64,000 nt of DNA. It comes from Blastobasis lacticolella (Eukaryota > Arthropoda > Insecta > Lepidoptera > Blastobasidae). The notes below the pieces were generated by a model, which worked only from the letters and a program-made list of their open reading frames with translations, did no database searches and was not told the origin of the DNA. Where the stretch lies: NCBI GenBank assembly GCA_905147135.1, contig LR990041.1:9299907-9363906 (forward strand), in the 5' to 3' direction. The translations under genes were made by a program, and so were the position numbers. Below, piece after piece: positions 24,801 through 36,800 of this stretch. Every line of letters starts with the position of its first letter. The first letter of the stretch is position 1.

Positions 24801-27800
24801 CGATTCTAGACCTGAAACCTTGTTTGCTGGCCCTCTGCACTCTCGGATCTGGAGACCAAGGTGACTTTGAAACCGGGACCCTGGACCTTTTTCGGAGAGC
24901 CTCGGGTGGAAACTGAATGCGGCAAACCGAGGACAGTGTGTTCTTTCGCTCATTAGGGGAGCTCTATGTAAGTACAGCAGTGGATTAGTATGGACTGATA
25001 ATCATGAATAATTTCGGGTTATATTCAGTCGGACAAACAGATGCAGGTGACGGAATTCCACTCTTTAGTACGCATGATAAAAAATATGCTTTGTACTGTT
25101 ATCGGCAAAACCTCACAAAAGCAAACCAAGGAAAGAAGATGGAAGCTGGATGCTGCAAGTCGGGACATTGTGTTTTGACGCTCATTAGGGAAGGCCTATG
25201 GACTAGCATAGACTGATGACGATAGCCATACACATCCTATACTGCTCGTTTTGTACTGTCGTCGACAAAACCTTACCAAATTATAACGCCACACCGCCAC
25301 CCTTTGTTCTAGTATGGTAACCAGATTTTGATAACCAGTTATGTATACGGAACCATGATTCCCGGTGTATAACTTAACTAGCTATTTGGATGGAATAATT
25401 TTCCTCAGCAGTTCTCGAGTTGTGAGCACGTACCAAAAGACGCAGCGTGAGTAGGCCTCCCACAAGGTAGGCCGACGACCTGGTAAAGATCGCAGGTACC
25501 AACTGGATTCGGAAGGCACAGGACCGGCCTTTGTGATTGATGGCCAGCAGTGAGCGTCCTTCGGCTGATATGACGATGAATGATCCTTCGCTACAGGTGC
25601 AAGAGGAAGTGGTGATCCTGGTGCGGGGCATCCTGATAGAGCGGCTGGCCGCGCGGACCGAGGGGCCTGAGGACCCTCTGCCCTGGCTGTTCCTGGAGGC
25701 GATCGCGAGACACAACGTGCGACCGCATCTGCAGAAAGCTTGCGTATTGCTGGCGAAAACAACACCCTGTATTAGGTCAGTGAAACTTACGTTTACGAGT
25801 TATGGATTTAGCAACTTCCCCTTTTTTTGCTATTAGATTAGCCGTCCACCGCGATTGTTACCCGTGCGCAATTCGACAGACAGGCGTATACACGTAGAAA
25901 GCCAGCGCCGATCTACCGCTTATCGGTACCGGCCCGCGCAGGTAGGCGGCGCCGGCAGTCTCTATACTTTGTGCCATACCATAGCATCCGAACGTCGCCG
26001 ACGAGTTCCGACCTGCTCCGATCAGCGCTGGTAGGCCGCCATTTCCTGCTAAATTTGTAAGGAATTGTTTTTTTTATATAATAATATGCTGATGTCTTCC
26101 GAAAGCTTTTCTTATTTATTTATGGGGTGTACACTTTGTTTTCGCATTTTGAAAAACACATTTTCTAGCAGTAAAATATATTTGTCTGATGAGCTCGACA
26201 TTTTGCAGGGTACTCAGACAGACAGCCAGCCAGCCCCCTGCTTGGACTCGCTTGTTTTATGTACAGGTTATCTGAGTAGACCAGTATCGATAAGCACTGG
26301 TAGCCTGCTTTCTACGTGTATAGGCCCTTAGCAATTTGCGATTTAGAAGCGAATAAAAAATCCGTTTTGGCGTCGCGCACGCGGCTGGATTTGGCAGATC
26401 ATGCTCTCCGGAATTCCGTTAGAACCCATTACTGCTATTATTGCGCGATTCTCACCCTCGCTCTGCTGTCGCAAGATACGTAATAAGGCAGCAAACCCCT
26501 GTAAACATTCATTTAACGCTCTAAAACGTGCCTATTTCATTTGCTAACATTAAAATTACAAACGTACATTTCAATTTCATGTATTCATTTATAGAGTAAA
26601 AAGTTGATAAAATTTACCCAACAAAAAACTAATGTGACCCCGGCGTCCCCAGCCACCGCATGGTGGACGCGGTAAGCACGCACTTGGGCGCGGGCGACGC
26701 GGCGCGCGACCTCCAGTGCCTAGTGCTTCTCACGTGCGCGGCGAAACTCGTCGACTACGGCGACGTGACCTTCGCCATACAGTACTACTACAAACTCACG
26801 GACGGCAATGAGGTAGGTTGCGGGGTTGGGTCCCCTTAAATGGGTAGTAAGCAGGTCCACACTGGACGATCCACCGCGATCCGGATTGCGTGCGGTAGAG
26901 GCGCGATCCAAAGGCGCGGACGGTGTGGACGTGTGGTCCGACTTACCGTACTGTCAGTGGATCGCGGATCGCTTGATCGTCTAGTGTGAACCCAGATACA
27001 CCAGTGCGGCGCGACTCGTCAACTACGGGGACGTGACCTTCGCCATACAGTACTTCTACCGACTCACGTACGGCAACTAGGTAGGTTCCGGGGTTGGGTT
27101 CCCTTAAATGGGTAGTAAGCAGGTCCACACTGAACGATCCACCGCGATCTAAATTGCGCGCGCTCGAAAGCCTCGGGCCGTGTGGACCTTCGGCCCGAAT
27201 TACCGTACTAACAGTGGATCGCGGATCGCTGGATCATCCAGTTTGGACCCGGATACACCAGTGCGAAGTGTGCCAACTTCCGCGGCATATACACAACTTC
27301 CGACGATAAACTGTCGGGCCCTTGGTCCCCAGGTCACAACACCCGACCAGGTGGGTAATTTACCCTTTCCCATCTTCTCCATCTTCGCTTGCCAACATTG
27401 GTGGCTACCTTATACCCTGTACCGCCAAACTACAAGTTTATTATACGTGTGTGTGCTTATCCACTGGGCATTTCCGTGTCAGGTGCGAGACCTGAGACTT
27501 TTACATCTGACACTGGAGCTACTGACGACGTGGGCGCGGTGGGCGGCGCCGGAAGCTCGCGCCACGCTGAGGGAAAGACTCGTGCAGCGGCTGGCAACGG
27601 CTACCACGAACGGTAAGGACTACAGTGCCTATGGAATCCACAGTAGTCGAAACGAGTGCTATATGTGATGTAGAATTCGTTACATCGAACGAAACGTCCT
27701 CGCATATAGTATAGTCCATTCGCGATAAAAAAATAGTGACTCACATTTGCCGCCGGCCTAGCCCCCACCCATCGACTAGGTCTAATCAGGTCGCAGCAGA

Positions 27801-30800
27801 TTAGAAAACTAAGTTCACAGTGACCAGTTGACGGCAGAAAATAAATATGAATACGTCGCCCGTTGGAATAAACAGCAAATATGCGCTGCTATGCAAAGGG
27901 ATATGCTTGACTTTATTTTACTTTGAGCAAATTATTAAATTTTTGTACATTAATAATCTTAATATATTTTTAAATATTTATTGTTTGAATTTTACTCTAC
28001 TGCGAAAACACCTTTACTCACTATTTTCTTAACGCGGATGTACTATAGAATATGTTTCAAAAGAAAACGTGAGGGTGCGACAGTTATTTTTTGCTTGGTG
28101 TTTTCCTATGTTAGTTCCTTTTTACGATACATTCAGTATCATCGTTGTCGTGCTCAACTTTTTTGTCTTTTCTATTATAAGCCAAATTCACTTTAACACG
28201 TACTAACTGTTAGTAGACTACGGTCATCACATTAAACATTACAGCATGAGTATATCCGACTTAGCTTGACCCCTAAAACCACATTGGTCCTACACCATAT
28301 TTATTTATTTATTCCACAAACTTTACAGTCTTACAGTTTAAGAACAAATACACCTTAAAATACACACGGATAATTTTACGACTAATCCAAATTTTTCTTC
28401 CAGATTGCAGATTGGCGTGTGCTAATCTCGCGATGAATTTAGACCCGGAGAACCTGACTTGGGCCAACGAACTTTTGCACATGGGTGAGTTGCATTATTT
28501 TTATGGTAGAATATCAACATTACAGCCTATATAGACTGTTACTGTATCATCATCACAGCCCATAACAGTCCGCTGCAGGACTCAGGGCCTCTCCCACAAA
28601 AAGGGAGGTTATTGCCATAATCTCCACGCTTGGCAGGCGGATTGGAGATCGCAGTGTTATAATATAACAATGGAAAATGCTGCTGCCCATTTTCCAGTCT
28701 GCGGAGGCGCTTAGATCTTATGCCTCGAAAACATTAGTCGCCTTGTACGACACCCACGAGTGTAAGGGGTTGGTGCTATTCTACTCTGCCGGACACCACA
28801 CGGCCGGTTACTGTATAGACCTAGGTTATCCTATGTCATAGAGTACAAGAAAAAACGCGCTTTGTAGCGATAGTAGAGGTTTAGGAGACCCACAAAACGT
28901 TGGTCCGCCTGTGCACAACCAGCCACAAAAAAAAATTGTTACTTTTACTTTGACTTTGCTTAGTGATAGTTACATATCCTCTTGTGTGTTCTAGAAGTAA
29001 AAAAAACCGGTCTACCTCACATCCTCTTGACAGTTTCGCTACTCAGCCACATTAAAGTCGCTTTAATTTTTGATGACTAAAATGTGGCTAAAAAGTCTAG
29101 TCCACTGCTGATTGACATAGTCTTTTCCTTGAATGTCAATGACGCTATCCCCGGCTTGCCGCATGCAGCATCCACTTGCAGCCGACCACATAATGAGTTG
29201 CGAGTCGCGGTCTCGTTTACTTGCGGTTGTCGCTTTTGTAGTTTTTACCAATCCACAAACCCTGCCGCAAAGCCTGCCTAATAGGCTCATCACACTTGGT
29301 TAAATTTAGAAGCAAAAAGGGTAAGAGCAAGATAAAAGTCGTATATGATTTGCCAGTTGTAATTACCGGTGAGGTAACTTCGGAATCTATCGTCAGGGTT
29401 TTACTCCAAATAACGAACCCTATCACGTAACAACTGGTGACGAAAGTGAAATTTGGGGATGCTGCTAAATCCAAGGGAATACACGGATCTGGAGAAAGGT
29501 GTGAGAATGAGAAAGCAATGTGCTGCTGAGGCCACGCCCACTGCGCGCCAGGCCACGCCCACTGGACCCACGCTCCAACCACTGGGCCATAAGCTCCGCC
29601 CACGGGAATCTAAGCCACGCCCCCTACACAAGCTACACCCACCATAGATATGTCTAGTCTGATGCAAATGCTTGTGTCAATGAAACGAGTGACATGATTT
29701 GGGAGGGTCAACGAAGAACAGAAGAGGGTCCAACAGAGAATTTTGAAAATATCGGCAGTGTAGTCGAGAAACCTCGGGAGGACATAGACCGATTTCTCGG
29801 GTCTAAAAAGGCGAGGCAAAACGCCTCGAAACTATGGGTGTTACCCTCAGAATGTAGCTGTCGGCTCCATTAAAGGGTCTAAAGTGCAACATTCGACGTA
29901 AAGAGGTACGTGTTGGCCTGCGTCCCGGCAGCAGTTTCAGACCGCATCGCTGTCGCAAATGGTTAGGACTGAGGATCAGAGCCTGACGGTTCTTATTTCG
30001 CACTCAAGGGCTCGGCTTTGTCAGTCTTGGAGACACTGCCCAGTTCTGGTAGCACATTCAAGGACGTTATGGAGGCGCTTAAATCACGTTATGGGAAGCG
30101 CCATGTGTAACATGTCTTCCGGGCCCAGCTACACGACCGCTTAGGTGAAGGACTGCAGCAGCGCTTGATATAGTAAAATTGGTCCGAAAAGCTATCCCGC
30201 CGAGGATCCTAAATGGTGGCTTCAAACATACTGCGAGGTAAAGGAAATTAAATCGACAAAGAAGACCTCGGCGAGATCCGGTTCTGGGCCTATGTGCTAC
30301 AAATGTGGCGAGAGGGGCCACTTCTTCACGTGCAGCAAGAAGAGCGAGGTCGAGACAAAGGAAGCTGAGCTGAGAAAGCTTATCAGTGAGCTGAGAGATC
30401 AGAAGAGAGCGGAAGCCACCAAAGCCAACAAACAGGGAAACGAGTAACTGGACTAAGGAACATGGCTGGCGCAGAGGGAGCCCCACAAGTTGTCATTTCA
30501 TAGGCAAGCAACGGCAACAGTCTGTAGATTTGCGGTTTGGTGAATGGTAGAAACTGCAACATGACGATAAACACAGGAGCACCTCAGACAATAGTCAACC
30601 GGAACTTGTGAACGCTGTAACAGGACGCATCAGGAACATCGCCTGTCGGCTTCATCCTGCCTCCGGCCAGCCAATACCCGTCCTAGGGGAGTTGTCAGTC
30701 ACGATGTATGTAGGCGAGTCAGCGTACATTCATAAGGTCATCGTGGCTGAAATTATGGACGACTGCATCTTGGACCTAGACTTCTTGAAGGAACATAACT

Positions 30801-33800
30801 GCAAAATCGATGTCACTGATGGAGTTTTTAAGTGTGGTAATTAGGAGATCTTCATACTTGGAAGACCCATTGAAAAAGTGACTTGCATTAATAAGCAAAG
30901 GTGAAGCTGCCATCGGCCAGTAAGAACAAGCCGAATAGATATGTGCTGGTAGAGGATGCGCCGCACAAACAACGAATCGAAAACTCCTAACAGCAAGGAC
31001 CTTGTCAGTTGTAAGGGTTATAAATTTGGGCGACCACGACGTTTGCTTAGATGAAGGCGATGTTGTTGGAAAATGTGAGGAAGTTGTCGGACGGGCCACG
31101 CCGCCGACCCCGGCCTGCTGGGGACCGCACTCAACGCGCTGCAGCCGCCCTACGCCGGTAAGGCTGCTAGTGATAGCTATCGGACGGGCCACGCCGCCCG
31201 ACCCCCGGCCTGCTGGGGACCGCACTCAACGCGCTGCAGCCGCCCTACGCCGGTAAGGCTGCTAGTGATAGCTATCGGACGGGCCACGCCGCCCGACCCC
31301 GGCCTGCTGGGGACCGCACTCAACGCGCTGCAGCCGCCCTACGCCGGTAAGGCTGCTAGTGATAGCTATCGGACGGGCCACGCCGCCCGACCCCGGCCTG
31401 CTGGGGACCGCACTCAACGCGCTGCAGCCGCCCTACGCCGGTAAGGCTGCTAGTGATAGCTATCGGACGGGCCACGCCGCCCGACCCCGGCCTGCTGGGG
31501 ACCGCACTCAACGCGCTGCAGCCGCCCTACGCCGGTAAGGCTGCTAGTGATAGCTATCGGACGGGCCACGCCGCCCGACCCCGGCCTGCTGGGGACCGCA
31601 CTCAACGCGCTGCAGCCGCCCTACGCCGGTAAGGCTGCTAGTGATAGCTATCGGACGGGCCACGCCGCCCGACCCCGGCCTGCTGGGGACCGCACTCAAC
31701 GCGCTGCAGCCGCCCTACGCCGGTAAGGCTGCTAGTGATAGCTATCGGACGGGCCACGCCGCCCGACCCCGGCCTGCTGGGGACCGCACTCAACGCGCTG
31801 CAGCCGCCCTACGCCGGTAAGGCTGCTAGTGATAGCTATCGGACGGGCCACGCCGCCCGACCCCGGCCTGCTGGGGACCGCACTCAACGCGCTGCAGCCG
31901 CCCTACGCCGGTAAGGCTGCTAGTGATAGCTATCGGACGGGCCACGCCGCCCGACCCCGGCCTGCTGGGGACCGCACTCAACGCGCTGCAGCCGCCCTAC
32001 GCCGGTAAGGCTGCTAGTGATAGCTATCGGACGGGCCACGCCGCCCGACCCCGGCCTGCTGGGGACCGCACTCAACGCGCTGCAGCCGCCCTACGCCGGT
32101 AAGGCTGCTAGTGATAGCTATCGGCCGGGCCACGCCGCCCGACCCCGGCCTGCTGGGGACCGCACTCAACGCGCTGCAGCCGCCCTACGCCGGTAAGGCT
32201 GCTAGTGATAGCTATCGGACGGGCCACGCCGCCCGACCCCGGCCTGCTGGGGACCGCACTCAACGCGCTGCAGCCGCCCTACGCCGGTAAGGCTGCTAGT
32301 GATAGCTATCGGACGGGCCACGCCGCCCGACCCCGGCCTGCTGGGGACCGCACTCAACGCGCTGCAGCCGCCCTACGCCGGTAAGGCTGCTAGTGATAGC
32401 TATCGGACGGGCCACGCCGCCCGACCCCGGCCTGCTGGGGACCGCACTCAACGCGCTGCAGCCGCCCTACGCCGGTAAGGCTGCTAGTGATAGCTATCGG
32501 ACGGGCCACGCCGCCCGACCCCCGGCCTGCTGGGGACCGCACTCAACGCGCTGCAGCCGCCCTACGCCGGTAAGGCTGCTAGTGATAGCTATCGGACGGG
32601 CCACGCCGCCCGACCCCGGCCTGCTGGGGACCGCACTCAACGCGCTGCAGCCGCCCTACGCCGGTAAGGCTGCTAGTGATAGCTATCGGACGGGCCACGC
32701 CGCCCGACCCCGGCCTGCTGGGGACCGCACTCAACGCGCTGCAGCCGCCCTACGCCGGTAAGGCTGCTAGTGATAGCTATCGGACGGGCCACGCCGCCCG
32801 ACCCCGGCCTGCTGGGGACCGCACTCAACGCGCTGCAGCCGCCCTACGCCGGTAAGGCTGCTAGTGATAGCTATCGGACGGGCCACGCCGCCCGACCCCG
32901 GCCTGCTGGGGACCGCACTCAACGCGCTGCAGCCGCCCTACGCCGGTTAAGGCTGCTAGTGATAGCTATCGGACGGGCCACGCCGCCCGACCCCGGCCTG
33001 CTGGGGACCGCACTCAACGCGCTGCAGCCGCCCTACGCCGGTAAGGCTGCTAGTGATAGCTATCGGACGGGCCACGCCGCCCGACCCCGGCCTGCTGGGG
33101 ACCGCACTCAACGCGCTGCAGCCGCCCTACGCCGGTAAGGCTGCTAGTGATAGCTATCGGCCGGGCCACGCCGCCCGACCCCGGCCTGCTGGGGACCGCA
33201 CTCAACGCGCTGCAGCCGCCCTACGCCGGTAAGGCTGCTAGTGATAGCTATCGGACGGGCCACGCCGCCCGACCCCGGCCTGCTGGGGACCGCACTCAAC
33301 GCGCTGCAGCCGCCCTACGCCGGTAAGGCTGCTAGTGATAGCTATCGGACGGGCCACGCCGCCCGACCCCCGGCCTGCTGGGGACCGCACTCAACGCGCT
33401 GCAGCCGCCCTACGCCGGTAAGGCTGCTAGTGATAGCTATCGGACGGGCCACGCCGCCCGACCCCGGCCTGCTGGGGACCGCACTCAACGCGCTGCAGCC
33501 GCCCTACGCCGGTAAGGCTGCTAGTGATAGCTATCGGACGGGCCACGCCGCCCGACCCCGGCCTGCTGGGGACCGCACTCAACGCGCTGCAGCCGCCCTA
33601 CGCCGGTAAGGCTGCTAGTGATAGCTATCGGACGGGCCACGCCGCCCGACCCCGGCCTGCTGGGGACCGCACTCAACGCGCTGCAGCCGCCCTACGCCGG
33701 TAAGGCTGCTAGTGATAGCTATCGGACGGGCCACGCCGCCCGACCCCGGCCTGCTGGGGACCGCACTCAACGCGCTGCAGCCGCCCTACGCCGGTAAGGC

Positions 33801-36800
33801 TGCTAGTGATAGCTATCGGACGGGCCACGCCGCCCGACCCCGGCCTGCTGGGGACCGCACTCAACGCGCTGCAGCCGCCCTACGCCGGTAAGGCTGCTAG
33901 TGATAGCTATCGGACGGGCCACGCCGCCCGACCCCGGCCTGCTGGGGACCGCACTCAACGCGCTGCAGCCGCCCTACGCCGGTAAGGCTGCTAGTGATAG
34001 CTATCGGACGGGCCACGCCGCCCGACCCCGGCCTGCTGGGGACCGCACTCAACGCGCTGCAGCCGCCCTACGCCGGTAAGGCTGCTAGTGATAGCTATCG
34101 GACGGGCCACGCCGCCCGACCCCGGCCTGCTGGGGACCGCACTCAACGCGCTGCAGCCGCCCTACGCCGGTAAGGCTGCTAGTGATAGCTATCGGCCGGG
34201 CCACGCCGCCCGACCCCGGCCTGCTGGGGACCGCACTCAACGCGCTGCAGCCGCCCTACGCCGGTAAGGCTGCTAGTGATAGCTATCGGACGGGCCACGC
34301 CGCCCGACCCCGGCCTGCTGGGGACCGCACTCAACGCGCTGCAGCCGCCCTACGCCGGTAAGGCTGCTAGTGATAGCTATCGGACGGGCCACGCCGCCCG
34401 ACCCCGGCCTGCTGGGGACCGCACTCAACGCGCTGCAGCCGCCCTACGCCGGTAAGGCTGCTAGTGATAGCTATCGGACGGGCCACGCCGCCCGACCCCG
34501 GCCTGCTGGGGACCGCACTCAACGCGCTGCAGCCGCCCTACGCCGGTAAGGCTGCTAGTGATAGCTATCGGACGGGCCACGCCGCCCGACCCCGGCCTGC
34601 TGGGGACCGCACTCAACGCGCTGCAGCCGCCCTACGCCGGTAAGGCTGCTAGTGATAGCTATCGGACGGGCCACGCCGCCCGACCCCGGCCTGCTGGGGA
34701 CCGCACTCAACGCGCTGCAGCCGCCCTACGCCGGTAAGGCTGCTAGTGATAGCTATCGGACGGGCCACGCCGCCCGACCCCGGCCTGCTGGGGACCGCAC
34801 TCAACGCGCTGCAGCCGCCCTACGCCGGTAAGGCTGCTAGTGATAGCTATCGGACGGGCCACGCCGCCCGACCCCGGCCTGCTGGGGACCGCACTCAACG
34901 CGCTGCAGCCGCCCTACGCCGGTAAGGCTGCTAGTGATAGCTATCGGACGGGCCACGCCGCCCGACCCCGGCCTGCTGGGGACCGCACTCAACGCGCTGC
35001 AGCCGCCCTACGCCGGTAAGGCTGCTAGTGATAGCTATCGGACGGGCCACGCCGCCCGACCCCGGCCTGCTGGGGACCGCACTCAACGCGCTGCAGCCGC
35101 CCTACGCCGGTAAGGCTGCTAGTGATAGCTATCGGACGGGCCACGCCGCCCGACCCCGGCCTGCTGGGGACCGCACTCAACGCGCTGCAGCCGCCCTACG
35201 CCGGTAAGGCTGCTAGTGATAGCTATCGGACGGGCCACGCCGCCCGACCCCGGCCTGCTGGGGACCGCACTCAACGCGCTGCAGCCGCCCTACGCCGGTA
35301 AGGCTGCTAGTGATAGCTATCGGACGGGCCACGCCGCCCGACCCCGGCCTGCTGGGGACCGCACTCAACGCGCTGCAGCCGCCCTACGCCGGTAAGGCTG
35401 CTAGTGATAGCTATCGGACGGGCCACGCCGCCCGACCCCGGCCTGCTGGGGACCGCACTCAACGCGCTGCAGCCGCCCTACGCCGGTAAGGCTGCTAGTG
35501 ATAGCTATCGGACGGGCCACGCCGCCCGACCCCGGCCTGCTGGGGACCGCACTCAACGCGCTGCAGCCGCCCTACGCCGGTAAGGCTGCTAGTGATAGCT
35601 ATCGGACGGGCCACGCCGCCCGACCCCGGCCTGCTGGGGACCGCACTCAACGCGCTGCAGCCGCCCTACGCCGGTAAGGCTGCTAGTGATAGCTATCGGA
35701 CGGGCCACGCCGCCCGACCCCGGCCTGCTGGGGACCGCACTCAACGCGCTGCAGCCGCCCTACGCCGGTAAGGCTGCTAGTGATAGCTATCGGACGGGCC
35801 ACGCCGCCCGACCCCGGCCTGCTGGGGACCGCACTCAACGCGCTGCAGCCGCCCTACGCCGGTAAGGCTGCTAGTGATAGCTATCGGACGGGCCACGCCG
35901 CCCGACCCCGGCCTGCTGGGAACCGCACTCAACGCGCTGCAGCCGCCCTACGCCGGTAAGGCTGCTAGTGATAGCTATCGGACGGGCCACGCCGCCCGAC
36001 CCCGGCCTGCTGGGGACCGCACTCAACGCGCTGCAGCCGCCCTACGCCGGTAAGGCTGCTAGTGATAGCTATCGGACGGGCCACGCCGCCCGACCCCGGC
36101 CTGCTGGGGACCGCACTCAACGCGCTGCAGCCGCCCTACGCCGGTAAGGCTGCTAGTGATAGCTATCGGACGGGCCACGCCGCCCGACCCCGGCCTGCTG
36201 GGGACCGCACTCAACGCGCTGCAGCCGCCCTACGCCGGTAAGGCTGCTAGTGATAGCTATCGGACGGGCCACGCCGCCCGACCCCGGCCTGCTGGGGACC
36301 GCACTCAACGCGCTGCAGCCGCCCTACGCCGGTAAGGCTGCTAGTGATAGCTATCGGACGGGCCACGCCGCCCGACCCCGGCCTGCTGGGGACCGCACTC
36401 AACGCGCTGCAGCCGCCCTACGCCGGTAAGGCTGCTAGTGATAGCTATCGGACGGGCCACGCCGCCCGACCCCGGCCTGCTGGGGACCGCACTCAACGCG
36501 CTGCAGCCGCCCTACGCCGGTAAGGCTGCTAGTGATAGCTATCGGACGGGCCACGCCGCCCGACCCCGGCCTGCTGGGGACCGCACTCAACGCGCTGCAG
36601 CCGCCCTACGCCGGTAAGGCTGCTAGTGATAGCTATCGGACGGGCCACGCCGCCCGACCCCGGCCTGCTGGGAACCGCACTCAACGCGCTGCAGCCGCCC
36701 TACGCCGGTAAGGCTGCTAGTGATAGCTATCGGACGGGCCACGCCGCCCGACCCCGGCCTGCTGGGGACCGCACTCAACGCGCTGCAGCCGCCCTACGCC

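Noticed and set aside
29401..29667. Short minus-strand ORFs rich in Gly/Val/Ala
   Set aside because: They come from the 'ccacgcccac' repeat cluster and match no family.
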